Origin: Armatimonadota bacterium
GTDB lineage: Bacteria > Armatimonadota > Zipacnadia > Zipacnadales > UBA11051
Assembly (NCBI GenBank): GCA_013178155.1
Contig: JABLXH010000004.1
Location: forward strand, 40,154 to 104,153
Direction: 5' to 3'
Length of the DNA stretch: 64,000 nucleotides
How positions within the stretch are numbered: position 1 is the first letter of the stretch; every line of letters starts with the position of its first letter. This document shows, in pieces, positions 33,955 to 43,509 of the stretch. The translations under genes and the position numbers were made by a program. The notes under the pieces were generated by a model. It did no database searches, was not told the origin of the DNA, and saw nothing but the letters and a program-made list of their open reading frames with translations.

Positions 33955-35529
33955 TTGCCGTCCGAAGCCAAGGTCGGCGTTTTCTTCGTCATTGCCATCC
34001 TCCTGGTCGGGACCATTGCGGTCTACCTGGGCGATTTCTGGTCGCGGTATACCAGCTATTCAGTGACGGTTTTTTTCAAGGATGCCCAGGGCCTGCCGGC
34101 CGGGGCCGAGGTACGGCTGTCGGGAGTTCGCATTGGGAAGGTGTTGTCGGTCACATTGATGGATGACCCTGCGTTCCTTGGACGGCCGGCCGCTGTGCAG
34201 ATGGGAATTGGCCGCGGCTATCGCATCTACCGGACGGACAACTTTCTGATCCAGCAGGGCGCACTGCTGGGCGACAAGTATGTGGAAGTGCGTCGCACGG
34301 TAGCCAAACCCAGGGAGCCCCTGGGGTCTGGGTCGAAGGTGGCCGGGCAGGAGAGCGCGAGCATGGAGAGCCTTGCGGAGGAAGCTCGCGGGCTGGTGCG
34401 CGAGGCGACGGTCGCGGTTCGCGCCGTGCAGGCGGCTGTTGTCAGCACGCTCAACCAACAGGCAATCCAAAGCATCCTTAACAACGTACTCCGTGCTACC
34501 AGCAAGGCCGATGCGGTGGCCGCGCAGGCGCTGCAGTTGGCGATCTATCTGCGCAAGTCGGCGGCAGAGACCGGACCCGAAGTGGCGGCGATGGCCAGGA
34601 ACCTGGCTCGCGCCTCGGAGTCAGTGCAGCGGACTGCCCAGTTGGTCGAGGCGACCATAGCGACCTCACCGCTGCCCGGCGAGCTGGCGCAGGCGGGCGC
34701 CAATGTGCGTCACGCGACCGAGGACTTTGCGGCCATTAGCCAGAACCTGGCCGCGGTTTTCGCGGACCCGCAGATGCGCAACAAACTTGAGGGCCTGCTG
34801 GCCAATCTGCACCAGTCCAGCGCAGACTTGAGCAAGACGATGGCGCGCGTCGAGGCGCTGCTTGCGGACCAGCAGATCGAGGCAGATGTCAGGACGACCG
34901 TGAGCAAGCTGCGGGAATCGGCGGAGAGCCTGGCGCGGCTGACGGCTCATACCGAGCAGGTTCTGACCGACCCGGAACTGACAGAGGACATCCGCGGCAC
35001 GGTCAGAAGCGCGCGCGTCGCGGCAGAGAGCGGTGCGGCGGCGGCGGCCAAGGCCGATGCGTCGCTGGACCGGGTGGACCGCACCATGGACCGGCTCAGT
35101 GAGGCCACACGGGCCTTCCGCCCCACCGAGGCGCGGTCACGGGCGACACTGACTGGCAACACCGGGTCGGGACTGCGCTTTGACTGGGACCTGGACTTGC
35201 AGTACGGTTCGAACCGCAACGACTTCTGGCGTATCGGTGCCCATGACATCGGCGATGCGGAACGGCTGGACCTGCAGCGGAGTTTCCCGCTGGGCGCCGG
35301 AGCGCGGGGCCGAGTAGGCATCTTCGCCAACAAGCTCGGAGTCGGATATGACTTCTGGCAGGACCGGCGGCTTGGGATCGAGGCTGAACTGTGGGATCCC
35401 GATGAACCCCGGCTCGACGTACGGGGCGTCTATCAGGTGACGCCCAAAGCGGACCTTCTGTTTGGGCTTGAAGGCATCGGCGCGGGCACCGACCCCTTTG
35501 TGGGCTTACGGTACCGTCCGTCGCGATAG
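33955..35529 (+). CDS. mlaD: MCE-domain protein (MlaD-type) with long helical region and C-terminal beta-rich domain
   Basis: 524 residues from TTG 33955 with GGTGAGG 6 bases upstream. An N-terminal membrane anchor (VGVFFVIAILLVGTIAVYLG) leads to one MCE domain (about 35-115; YTSYSVTVFFKDAQGLPAGAEVRLSGVRIGKV). A long alpha-helical stretch (about 135-385) with repeated alanine/leucine heptad-like spacing follows. The last 130 residues are beta-rich with alternating polar/aromatic pattern (GLRFDWDLDLQYGSNRNDFW, VGIFANKLGVGYDFW, RLGIEAELWD, DLLFGLEGIG). In the diderm Firmicute Veillonella parvula an MlaD fused to an outer-membrane barrel forms a transenvelope bridge, and this protein has the same order of parts. 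No terminal aromatic residue is present. Confidence 0.85.
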   Translation: MPSEAKVGVFFVIAILLVGTIAVYLGDFWSRYTSYSVTVFFKDAQGLPAGAEVRLSGVRIGKVLSVTLMDDPAFLGRPAAVQMGIGRGYRIYRTDNFLIQQGALLGDKYVEVRRTVAKPREPLGSGSKVAGQESASMESLAEEARGLVREATVAVRAVQAAVVSTLNQQAIQSILNNVLRATSKADAVAAQALQLAIYLRKSAAETGPEVAAMARNLARASESVQRTAQLVEATIATSPLPGELAQAGANVRHATEDFAAISQNLAAVFADPQMRNKLEGLLANLHQSSADLSKTMARVEALLADQQIEADVRTTVSKLRESAESLARLTAHTEQVLTDPELTEDIRGTVRSARVAAESGAAAAAKADASLDRVDRTMDRLSEATRAFRPTEARSRATLTGNTGSGLRFDWDLDLQYGSNRNDFWRIGAHDIGDAERLDLQRSFPLGAGARGRVGIFANKLGVGYDFWQDRRLGIEAELWDPDEPRLDVRGVYQVTPKADLLFGLEGIGAGTDPFVGLRYRPSR

Positions 35530-35608
35530 CTGCCCACCGGAGGGCCCTGCGGGGCCGACCGTCTGGGCAGTGACGAACACGTGCGGGAGCACTTCTGGAG
35601 GACAGGCA

Positions 35609-36166
35609 ATGCAGGTTATTCTTCTTCAAGACGTGGAACGACTGGGGCACGAGGGCGATGTGCTGAATGTCGCCGACGGCTATGGGCGCAACTATCTGCT
35701 GCCGCGGGGCCTGGCGGTGAAAGCCGACAAGGGCACGCTCAAGGAGCTGGAGATGCGGCGCAGCGCCATCGCGCGGCGGGACGCCGACAAGCGTAGCGCG
35801 GCGCAGAAGGCCGCCAGTGAGCTGCAGGGCAAGCTGATCACGGTCAGGGCCGTGACCGGACAGGGGACGAGACTGCACGGCACCGTGACAACGGCCCAGA
35901 TCGCTGAGGCGGCGTCCGAGCAACTGGGCATCACCATTGACCGCCGCGACATAGACATCCCCGAGCCGATCCGCGAGGTGGGCGACTATCTCATCAGCGT
36001 GCGGCTGTACAAGGACGTGGCGGCCCAGCTGCCGGTGCATGTGGTCCCGCAGAAGCAGGCGGCAGAGGAGAAGAGCGAGGACCTGGAGGATGAAGCTGCG
36101 GCCGAGCCGGATGTGGTGGACGTGGAGGCAGTGGAAGCCGACGAGACCGATGAGCTTGAGGACTAG
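35609..36166 (+). CDS. rplI: 50S ribosomal protein L9 with acidic C-terminal tail
   Basis: 185 residues from ATG 35609, which follows GGAGG. The first 148 residues are a full L9: MQVILLQDVERLGHEGDVLNV, GYGRNYLLPRGLAV, the connecting helix, and the C-terminal domain ending RLYKDVAAQLPVHVVPQ. The remaining 35 residues form an acidic tail rich in E, D, A and V that normal L9 lacks. L9 binds 23S rRNA domain V and helps maintain reading frame. It lies directly upstream of dnaB, a common gene order; rpsF, ssb and rpsR, often nearby, are replaced here by mlaEFD. Confidence 0.95.
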   Translation: MQVILLQDVERLGHEGDVLNVADGYGRNYLLPRGLAVKADKGTLKELEMRRSAIARRDADKRSAAQKAASELQGKLITVRAVTGQGTRLHGTVTTAQIAEAASEQLGITIDRRDIDIPEPIREVGDYLISVRLYKDVAAQLPVHVVPQKQAAEEKSEDLEDEAAAEPDVVDVEAVEADETDELED

Positions 36167-36181
36167 GCTGGGTCTGGGCCT

Positions 36182-37651
36182 TTGAGAGCGCAATACGACC
36201 CGAGGTACACTGTGGACCGGAATCGAGGCGACCAACGGGGCGCTCAACTTGCGGACCGGGTCCCCCCGCAGGACCTGGACGCGGAGCAGGCTACCCTGGG
36301 CTCGATGCTGCTGGAATCGGAAGCCGCGGCGCGAGCGTTCGCCGTCATCGGTCCTTCTGACTTCTACCGCGAGGCCCACCAACTGATCTGCAAGGCGATG
36401 CTGGCGGTCAACAACCGCAGCGAGCCGGTGGATCTGGTGACGGTGAGCGCGGAGTTGCGGCGCTCGGGGCAGCTCGAGAATGTGGGTGGGGGCGAGTACC
36501 TTACTGCCCTTATCAACAAGGTGCCCACGGCGGCCCACGTCCAGCGATATGCCAACATCGTGGCGGAGAAGGCCGTCCTCCGACGACTGATCGCGGCTGG
36601 CAACGAGATCCAGGCCATGGCCTATGACGACCCCCCCAATGTGGGGGAGGTGCTGGACCGGGCCGAGCAGACCATTTTCGAGATCGCCGAGCGGCGTATG
36701 TCGGGGGATTTCGCCCACATCGGGCCGCTGGTGCAGGAGACCTGGGACAAGCTGGACCGGACCTTCCGCAACCCGGGAGAGAGCCGAGGCGTCCCGACCG
36801 CCCTGACAGACCTCAACAAGATAACGTCGGGCCTGCAGCCGGGCGACCTGATCATCGTGGCCGGCCGGCCTTCCATGGGCAAGACCTCGCTGGCCATCAA
36901 CAGTTTTGCCATGCACGCGGCTCTGCACGCCAGCGTGGGCGTGGCGATTTTCAGTCTTGAGATGTCGCGAATGCAGTTGGCCGAGATGATGCTGTGCGCC
37001 CTGGCGCGGGTCAACGGCTGGCGACTGCGCAACGGCATGGCGAAGGCCGACGACTGGGAACGCATCGGTCAGGCCCTGGCCTACCTGCCCGAAGCCCCCA
37101 TCTACATTGACGACACCCCGGGCATCTCGATCCTGGAGTTACGGTCGAAAGCGCGACGGTTGATGACCCAGGCGGAGATTGGGCTCATCGTCATTGACTA
37201 CCTGCAACTGTGCTCAGCTCCCGGCTTTGAGCGAGACACGAGCCGACACCAGGAGATCGGCAGCATCGCCCGTAGCCTCAAGGCGCTGGCCCGGGAGATG
37301 AATGTGCCGGTGGTGGCGCTGTCCCAGCTCAGCCGCAACGTGGAGCGTCGGGAGGACAAGCGCCCCATCCTCTCTGACTTGGCTGAGAGTGGCTCCATTG
37401 AGGCCGAGGCGGACCTGGTCTGTTTTCTCTACCGACCCAAGTACTACGAACGTAAGAAACGCCTGGACGAGGCAACCCAGCGCAGCGAACCGGTGCCGCC
37501 GGACGTTCAGGCTGAGTTGGACCAGCCAGACGACGCCGAGATCATCATCGCCAAGCACCGTAACGGTCCAGTGGCCACGGTGCACGCCAAGTTTGACCAG
37601 AAGTACCGCGTCTTTACCAACATTGATGCCTTCCGGGAGAACGTCTACTAG
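36182..37651 (+). CDS. dnaB: Replicative DNA helicase DnaB
   Basis: 489 residues from TTG 36182. N-terminal domain (about 25-130; DLDAEQATLGSMLLE, FYREAHQLICKAM) and RecA-like helicase domain with Walker A AGRPSMGKTSLAIN, FSLEMSRMQLAEMM, Walker B LIVIDYLQL and the hairpin/arginine-finger region RPILSDLAESGSIEAEADLV and KHRNGPVATV. It is the hexameric 5'-3' helicase that unwinds DNA at the replication fork. No intein or insertion. It is 15 bases after rplI and 2 bases before purD, so replication, translation and purine genes are in one transcript. Confidence 0.97.
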   Translation: MRAQYDPRYTVDRNRGDQRGAQLADRVPPQDLDAEQATLGSMLLESEAAARAFAVIGPSDFYREAHQLICKAMLAVNNRSEPVDLVTVSAELRRSGQLENVGGGEYLTALINKVPTAAHVQRYANIVAEKAVLRRLIAAGNEIQAMAYDDPPNVGEVLDRAEQTIFEIAERRMSGDFAHIGPLVQETWDKLDRTFRNPGESRGVPTALTDLNKITSGLQPGDLIIVAGRPSMGKTSLAINSFAMHAALHASVGVAIFSLEMSRMQLAEMMLCALARVNGWRLRNGMAKADDWERIGQALAYLPEAPIYIDDTPGISILELRSKARRLMTQAEIGLIVIDYLQLCSAPGFERDTSRHQEIGSIARSLKALAREMNVPVVALSQLSRNVERREDKRPILSDLAESGSIEAEADLVCFLYRPKYYERKKRLDEATQRSEPVPPDVQAELDQPDDAEIIIAKHRNGPVATVHAKFDQKYRVFTNIDAFRENVY

Positions 37652-37653
37652 CC

Positions 37654-38925
37654 ATGAAGGTGCTGATTGTCGGTTCGGGTGGTCGGGAGCACGCTCTGGC
37701 CTGGAAAATCTCGCAAAGCCCGCTGCTGACCAAACTCTACTGCGCGCCAGGGAATGCGGGGATACAGCGTCTGGCCGAGTGTGTTGGCCTGCCCGCCGAC
37801 GACGTCAGCTCGCTGGTGAGCTTTGCCGAGGAGCAGCGGATAGACCTGACGGTGGTCGGGCCCGAGCATCCACTGATCCTGGGGCTGGCCGATGCGCTGC
37901 GGGCCCGGGGCCTGCCGGTCTACGGTCCCAGCGCGGCAGCGGCCCAGCTTGAGGGCAGCAAGATCTTCACGGATGAGCTGCTGGCTCGGCACGGCATCTC
38001 ACGCAAGCGCTTTGCAGCGTTCTCGGACCCGGATGCGGCCATCGCCTTCGCGCGCGAGTTCGGTGCGCCGCTGGTGGTCAAGGCGGACGGGGAAGCCCTG
38101 GGCAAGGGCGTCAAGGTCTGCAGCAGCGTCAGCGAGGCTGAGGGGTTCATTCGCCGCTGCATGGTGGACAGAGAGTTCGGGGCCGCCGGCGAGCGGGTCG
38201 TGATCGAGGAATGCCTGGCGGGACAGGAGTGCTCCATCAAGGCTTTCACCGATGGCACCACGGTGTTACCGATGGTGCCGTCGCAGGACCACAAGCGCAT
38301 CGGGGAGGGCGACACGGGAGACAACACCGGTGGCATGGGCTGTTACTCCCCGGTGCCCGCAGTGGACGACAGCCTCTTCAGTTCCATCGTGGAGAGGTTC
38401 CTGGTGCCGACCGTTAGTGCCATGAAGGCCGAGGGTATCCCGTACTCCGGGACCTTGTACGGAGGCATGATCTTGACCGAGGCCGGGCCGGAGATCCTCG
38501 AGTACAACTGCCGGTTCGGCGACCCGGAGACGCAAGTGGTATTGCCGCGACTGGACAGTGACCTGCTGGAGGTCCTGCTGGCCACAGCCGAAGGACGGCT
38601 TGGCGAGGTGCAGGTCCAGTGGTCGAACCGGGCCGCGGTCGTGGTTGTCATCGCCTCCGGTGGTTACCCGGGGCCTTACGAGAAAGGGAAGCGCATTACC
38701 GGTCTTGAGGAAGCGGCGCGGGTAGAGGGCGTGGAAGTCTTCCACGCCGGCACCACCGAGGTGAATGGAGAGGTGTATACGGCTGGCGGCCGGGTGCTGG
38801 GGGTGACCGCCGTCGGCGCAGGCTTCCGCGAGGCGCGCGAGCGCGCCTATGAGGCCTGCTTGCGTATCCACTTTGACGACATGTACTACCGCCGTGATAT
38901 CGGCTGGCGGGCGCTGGAGGGATAG
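37654..38925 (+). CDS. purD: Phosphoribosylamine-glycine ligase
   Basis: 423 residues, the usual size. ATP-grasp enzyme that joins glycine to phosphoribosylamine, the second step of purine synthesis. Family blocks: [71 protein letters not shown] and [19 protein letters not shown]. It starts 2 bases after dnaB and ends 2 bases before purE. Confidence 0.98.
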   Translation: MKVLIVGSGGREHALAWKISQSPLLTKLYCAPGNAGIQRLAECVGLPADDVSSLVSFAEEQRIDLTVVGPEHPLILGLADALRARGLPVYGPSAAAAQLEGSKIFTDELLARHGISRKRFAAFSDPDAAIAFAREFGAPLVVKADGEALGKGVKVCSSVSEAEGFIRRCMVDREFGAAGERVVIEECLAGQECSIKAFTDGTTVLPMVPSQDHKRIGEGDTGDNTGGMGCYSPVPAVDDSLFSSIVERFLVPTVSAMKAEGIPYSGTLYGGMILTEAGPEILEYNCRFGDPETQVVLPRLDSDLLEVLLATAEGRLGEVQVQWSNRAAVVVVIASGGYPGPYEKGKRITGLEEAARVEGVEVFHAGTTEVNGEVYTAGGRVLGVTAVGAGFREARERAYEACLRIHFDDMYYRRDIGWRALEG

Positions 38926-38927
38926 CG

Positions 38928-39419
38928 TTGGCTCCTCTTGTCGGCATCCTCATGGGCAGCGACTCGGACGTGGAGGTCATTCGGCCAGCGGCCCAGGCCC
39001 TCAGAGAGCTGGGAGTGGAGTACGAGGCCACGGTCCTGTCGGCCCATCGCACACCGGACCAGGCGGCCGACTATGCTCGTTCGGCGGCGGAACGGGGTCT
39101 GCGGGTCATCATTGCCGGAGCCGGGGCGGCTGCTCATCTGCCCGGGGTACTAGCAGCCTACACGACCCTGCCCGTCATCGGCGTGCCGATTGATAGCTCA
39201 CCACTCAAGGGCGTGGACTCGCTGTACGCGATTGTCCAGATGCCGCCGGGCATTCCCGTGGCGACCGTGGGAATCAATGCGGCACGCAATGCGGGACTGC
39301 TGGCCGCAGAGATCCTGGCATTGGCTGATGCCGACCTGGCGCGACGGCTGTTGGCCCTCCGGCAGTCCATGGCCCAGAAGGTGCAGGAAGCGGCCGCAAA
39401 GGTCGCTGAAGCGCTGTGA
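38928..39419 (+). CDS. purE: N5-carboxyaminoimidazole ribonucleotide mutase
   Basis: 163 residues from TTG 38928, with GGAGGG 6 bases upstream. PurE motifs: [42 protein letters not shown], and [14 protein letters not shown]. It is the class I size and pattern that moves the carboxyl group of N5-CAIR to make CAIR; purK is not in the window. Overlaps no neighbour; purF follows after 30 bases. Confidence 0.96.
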   Translation: MAPLVGILMGSDSDVEVIRPAAQALRELGVEYEATVLSAHRTPDQAADYARSAAERGLRVIIAGAGAAAHLPGVLAAYTTLPVIGVPIDSSPLKGVDSLYAIVQMPPGIPVATVGINAARNAGLLAAEILALADADLARRLLALRQSMAQKVQEAAAKVAEAL

Positions 39420-39449
39420 ACAGCTCCTCCAGACCCAGGAAGAGGTCTT

Positions 39450-40928
39450 GTGCCCCCCATGCACCGTAGCCCTGCTTGCGTTGGTTGCCTGTGGACGAGT
39501 TGCACCCTCGGGACACCCTCCTGGCGGGATGCCTGCGGGGTCTTTGGGGTGTACGCTCCCGGCGAACAGGTGGCCAACCTGACCTATTTCGGCCTCTATG
39601 CCTTGCAACACCGGGGCCAGGAAGGGGCGGGGATGGCCGTATGGGGTAACGAGACGCTGCGCCGGCACCGGGGTCTGGGGCTGGCGGCGCAGGTGTTTAA
39701 CGAACAGGTCCTGGAGGAGCTCCAGGGCGACATCGCGTTGGGGCATGTCCGGTACTCGACCATGGGCAGCAACACGTTGGCCAACACGCAGCCCATGGTG
39801 GGCGAGGGACGGTTCGGCCCCTTTGCGCTGGCTCATAACGGCAACCTGGTCAATGCGGCGGCCTTGCGGGCCGACCTGGAGACCAGGGGTGTTACCTTCG
39901 CCGCGACCAGCGACACCGAGGTGATCACCAAGCTCGTTGAGACCAGCGGGGCCGAAAGCGTCGAGGACGCGCTGCAGGCCGCCATGCGGCGGATGCGGGG
40001 CGCCTACTCCCTGGGCGTGGTGGCGCCGGGCAAGCTGGTGGCGGCGCGCGATCCCAATGGGGTCCGTCCGCTGTGCATCGGTCAGATCAACGGCGACAAG
40101 TGGGTCATTGCCTCCGAGACCTGCGCCCTGCACGTGATCGGGGCGGATTTCGTGCGCGAAGTGCAGCCAGGCGAGATTGTGACCCTTAGCGCGCAGGGCA
40201 TCAGTTCGCGGCAGGCTATGGACCCAGGACGCAAGTCCTGCTGCGTCTTTGAGTTCATCTACTTCGCCCGTCCCGACAGCCACATCTACGGCAAGTCGGT
40301 CTACATGGCCCGCCTGCGCATGGGGCACCTGCTGGCCCAGCAGGCACCGGTGGACGCGGACCTCGTCATCCCTGTCCCCGAGAGTGCCCTCCCCCATGCC
40401 ATGGGTTACGCACAGGTGTCCAAGATCCCCTACGGTGAGGGTCTGATCAAGAACCGCTACATCTTTCGCACCTTTATCGCTCCCGACCAGCGGCTCCGGG
40501 ACCTGGGAGTGAAGATGAAGCTTACGCCCCTCAAGGAGAACCTGGCCGGCCGCCGGCTTGTTGTGGTAGATGACTCCATTGTGCGCGGCACCACGACGAA
40601 GCCGGAAGTCGCGCTGCTGCGCGAAGCCGGGGCCAGGGAGATTCATCTGCGGATCAGTTCGCCACCCATCCGGTACCCGTGCTTCTACGGGATTGATACT
40701 TCCGCCGGGCGCAAGGAACTCATCGCCGCCCGCATGTCGGTGCCAGAGATCCGTGAGTACGTGGACGCCGACAGCCTCGAATACCTCGAACTCAAGAACC
40801 TCATCAAAGCCGTTGGCCTGCCCAAGACCAACTTCTGCACGGCCTGCTTCGACCGCCACTACCCCATTCCCGTGCCGAAGGAAGTCAAGGTCACCAAGTT
40901 CGACCTGGAGACTCCATCCCCGGACTAG
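39450..40928 (+). CDS. purF: Amidophosphoribosyltransferase (Fe-S type)
   Basis: 492 residues from GTG 39450; ATG 39459 is an equally possible start. The catalytic cysteine after propeptide removal is residue 29, in DACGVFGVYAPG, so the propeptide would be 25-28 residues, longer than the 11 of Bacillus subtilis. The glutaminase domain shows LQHRGQEGAG, GHVRYSTMGS and ALAHNGNLVN. The transferase domain has the PRPP loop LVVVDDSIVRGTTT. Cysteines at the positions of the four [4Fe-4S] ligands of the B. subtilis enzyme are present: SCCVFEFIYF, YPCFYGID and NFCTACF. It catalyses the first step of purine synthesis. Confidence 0.97.
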   Translation: MPPMHRSPACVGCLWTSCTLGTPSWRDACGVFGVYAPGEQVANLTYFGLYALQHRGQEGAGMAVWGNETLRRHRGLGLAAQVFNEQVLEELQGDIALGHVRYSTMGSNTLANTQPMVGEGRFGPFALAHNGNLVNAAALRADLETRGVTFAATSDTEVITKLVETSGAESVEDALQAAMRRMRGAYSLGVVAPGKLVAARDPNGVRPLCIGQINGDKWVIASETCALHVIGADFVREVQPGEIVTLSAQGISSRQAMDPGRKSCCVFEFIYFARPDSHIYGKSVYMARLRMGHLLAQQAPVDADLVIPVPESALPHAMGYAQVSKIPYGEGLIKNRYIFRTFIAPDQRLRDLGVKMKLTPLKENLAGRRLVVVDDSIVRGTTTKPEVALLREAGAREIHLRISSPPIRYPCFYGIDTSAGRKELIAARMSVPEIREYVDADSLEYLELKNLIKAVGLPKTNFCTACFDRHYPIPVPKEVKVTKFDLETPSPD

Positions 40929-41060
40929 CCCCAGCACCAGCGACCCATCAGTCCGCTGCGCGACCTACCGCTGGCGGTGGCCTGCTTGGGTGCACCGGGC
41001 AGGTGTACCGCCGCCCCGAAGCGAATGGTGGGAGTTCAGCGAACACTTCCTGGAGCACCC

Positions 41061-41972
41061 ATGGGCCGACCAACTTCCCGTGAGCTCGTGCACCGTGCCA
41101 TACAGGCACACACCGCCATTCCGAGCTTCAACATCCCCTACCTGCCGATGATGTCGCCGGTGGTCAGGGCGTTGCGCGACACGGCGACGGTGGGGATGGT
41201 GACGGCGGCGCGTGTGGAGTGGAAGCAGTTCAGCCCCGGGAGTCCCCGCGAGCTTTTCGCCGCCTTTGAGGCTTACCGCGAGGAGCCGCTGGTGCGGCTG
41301 CATCTGGACCACATCCCGGTCATTGATGAAGATGGCGAGCGAGTGGACTACCTGTCGTACCTCGCCGAGGCTCTGGAGCTTGGGTATGACTCCATCATGG
41401 TGGATGGGTCTCGCCTGCCGCTGGGTGAGAACATCGCAGCCACACGTGCGGTGGTGTTACTGGCTGCCCGGACCGAAGTGGCGGTGGAGGGGGAACTCGG
41501 GGCCGTGCTCGGCCACGAGGCTGGGCCGCCGCCGCCCTATGAGGAGCTCTTGGCCAGCGGACAGGGCTTCACCGACCCTGACGAGGCGCGGCGGTTTGTC
41601 CACGAGACGGGTGTGGACTGGCTGTCAGTGGCGATTGGCAACATCCACGGAGCGGTGGCCGCCGCGACCCGAAATCAGCCCAAGGTTCAGGCGCGGCTTG
41701 ACCTGGAACACCTGGACCGCCTGCGCGAGGTGACAGGGGTGCCACTGGTGCTGCACGGAGGCAGTGGCATCCATCGCGAGTATCTGCAGGAAGGTATCCG
41801 GCGCGGTATCGCGAAAGTCAACGTCGGCACCTCCATCCGCCAGGCGTACGAGGCTGCTGTCGGCGAGTCTGTCGAGGCGGCTCAGGAGGCCGTTTACCGC
41901 GTCACGCTGTGGACGCTTGAGGAGGAACTTCAGGTTGCGGGCTCCGCCGCTGCACTAGGTATCTGCTGCTAG
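41061..41972 (+). CDS. Class II fructose-bisphosphate/tagatose aldolase family protein
   Basis: 303 residues from ATG 41061 (GGAG 6 bases upstream). Class II zinc aldolase fold: LVRLHLDHIPV (catalytic base and zinc histidine), VDGSRLPLGENI, EVAVEGELGAVLG, SVAIGNIHGAV, LVLHGGSGI (zinc histidine) and KVNVGTSIRQAY. The opening PSFNIPYLPMM is a variant of the usual FNVNN-type start. It cleaves or makes a ketose bisphosphate through dihydroxyacetone phosphate; the exact sugar is uncertain. A fucose-isomerase-like gene follows 32 bases later, so it may serve a deoxysugar pathway rather than glycolysis. Confidence 0.88.
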   Translation: MGRPTSRELVHRAIQAHTAIPSFNIPYLPMMSPVVRALRDTATVGMVTAARVEWKQFSPGSPRELFAAFEAYREEPLVRLHLDHIPVIDEDGERVDYLSYLAEALELGYDSIMVDGSRLPLGENIAATRAVVLLAARTEVAVEGELGAVLGHEAGPPPPYEELLASGQGFTDPDEARRFVHETGVDWLSVAIGNIHGAVAAATRNQPKVQARLDLEHLDRLREVTGVPLVLHGGSGIHREYLQEGIRRGIAKVNVGTSIRQAYEAAVGESVEAAQEAVYRVTLWTLEEELQVAGSAAALGICC

Positions 41973-42004
41973 GCCCGACGCCTTCGCCATCTTGGAGGAT
42001 AGCT

Positions 42005-43411
42005 ATGGAAGTCAAGAAGACTGCCTTTGCGTTGTTCTTTGGTAACCGGGGTTTCTTTCCGGGATCGCTCATGGAGTCAGCGCGACAAGAGCTGTCGGCG
42101 GTGCTGACGGGCTTGGGCCATGAGGTGCTGATGCTGGACGCCGCCGCTACCCGTCACGGGGCGGTGGAGACAGTCAAGGAAGGCGAGATCTACGCTGACT
42201 TCCTGCGGCGCAACCGGGGCAAGTACGGCGGAGTTATCCTGTCACTGCCGAACTTCGGTGATGAGACTGGCGCGATTGCGGCGCTGAAGGACTGCGGTGT
42301 CCCGATACTCATCCAGGCCTACCCCGACGAGATGGACAAGATGGCGCCGGAAAGCCGCCGGGACGCCTTCTGCGGCAAGTTCTCTATCATGGATGTCTTC
42401 TACCAGTACGGGTTGAAGTTCACCATCCTGCCCCCCCATACAGTGTCGCCGTCGTCGCCCCGCTTTGCGGCCCAGGTGGACTACTTCGATCGCCTCTGCC
42501 GGGTCTACAACGGCATGAAGGATATGGTGGTGGGCGCCATCGGGGCCCGCACGACCCCGTCTAAGACCGTGCGCATTGATGAACTGGCTCTGCAGCGCCA
42601 TGGCATCACCATGGAGACGCTGGACCTCTCCGACATCTTCGCACGCATGAACGCGGTGCGCTCCAACAGCCGCAAGTACAAGGACAAGGCTGACACGCTG
42701 CAGGCCTACACGTGTTGGGATGGTGTGCCGGAGGAGGCCTTCCAGAAGCTCGTGCGACTCGGGGTCGCGCTGGACGACGTTGTGGAGGAGTACGCCCTGG
42801 ATGCGGTGGGCATCCGGTGCTGGATCGAGATGCAGAAGCAGCTTGGCCTGTCACCGTGTGTGCTGCTCAGCGAGATGAACAACCGCGGGATACCTACCGC
42901 CTGCGAGGTGGACATGGGCAATGCTGTGACGATGTTCGGCCTGCGCGCCGCCTCGGGGAACGTGGCGACGTGCCTGGACTGGAACAACAACTATGGCGAA
43001 GAGGATGACAAGTGCATTCTCTTCCACTGCGGCCCGGTGCCCCAGAGCATGATGACGGCCAAGGGCCAGATCGTAGACCACTCCATTCTGGCCAATGCGG
43101 TCGGTGAGGGCTGCGGTTGGGGCTGCAACGTTGGACGCATCGCGCCGACGCCTTTCACCTTCGGCAGTATGCTGACCGAAGAGGGGAAGCTCAAGTTCTA
43201 CCTCGGCCAGGGTGAGTTCACCGATGACCCCATCCCTGCCGATTTCTTTGGCTGTGCGGGCGTCGCCCGGGTGCCGGAGCTGCAGTGCGCGCTGCAACAG
43301 ATCGGCTACATGGGCCACCGTCACCACACCAGCGTCACTCCGGGACACGTGGCAGCACCGGTCTACGAGGCGTTCACCAAGTATCTGGGCTACGAGGTGA
43401 CGATGGTCTGA
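42005..43411 (+). CDS. L-fucose/L-arabinose isomerase family protein
   Basis: 468 residues, preceded by GGAGGATAGCT. The N-terminal half (about 1-175) is a Rossmann-like substrate domain (YGGVILSLPNFGDETGAI); the C-terminal half carries the metal centre: LLSEMNNRGIPTACEVDMGNA, FHCGPVPQSMM and the final TPGHVAAPVYEAF. These isomerases interconvert aldoses and ketoses using Mn2+. It probably supplies a ketose to the aldolase gene just upstream. A terminator hairpin lies 28 bases after the stop, making it the last gene of the mla-rplI-dnaB-pur block. Confidence 0.85.
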   Translation: MEVKKTAFALFFGNRGFFPGSLMESARQELSAVLTGLGHEVLMLDAAATRHGAVETVKEGEIYADFLRRNRGKYGGVILSLPNFGDETGAIAALKDCGVPILIQAYPDEMDKMAPESRRDAFCGKFSIMDVFYQYGLKFTILPPHTVSPSSPRFAAQVDYFDRLCRVYNGMKDMVVGAIGARTTPSKTVRIDELALQRHGITMETLDLSDIFARMNAVRSNSRKYKDKADTLQAYTCWDGVPEEAFQKLVRLGVALDDVVEEYALDAVGIRCWIEMQKQLGLSPCVLLSEMNNRGIPTACEVDMGNAVTMFGLRAASGNVATCLDWNNNYGEEDDKCILFHCGPVPQSMMTAKGQIVDHSILANAVGEGCGWGCNVGRIAPTPFTFGSMLTEEGKLKFYLGQGEFTDDPIPADFFGCAGVARVPELQCALQQIGYMGHRHHTSVTPGHVAAPVYEAFTKYLGYEVTMV

Positions 43412-43439
43412 CACTGGCGGCTACCGAGGCTCAGACATC

Positions 43440-43467
43440 GGGGGAGGCGCGACGGTGCGTCTCCCCC
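43440..43467 (+). terminator. Intrinsic terminator after the fucose-isomerase-like gene
   Basis: GGGGGAGGCGC (43440-43450), 6-base loop, GCGTCTCCCCC (43457-43467): 11 pairs including one G-T, followed by GTCTTG. Confidence 0.65.
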
Positions 43468-43509
43468 GTCTTGCCTCAGTTAGCGGCCGGGCGGAGGCAG
43501 GGATAGGGA

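Noticed and set aside
39198..40937. Minus-strand frame opposite purE/purF
   Set aside because: Entirely covered by well-conserved purE and purF on the plus strand.
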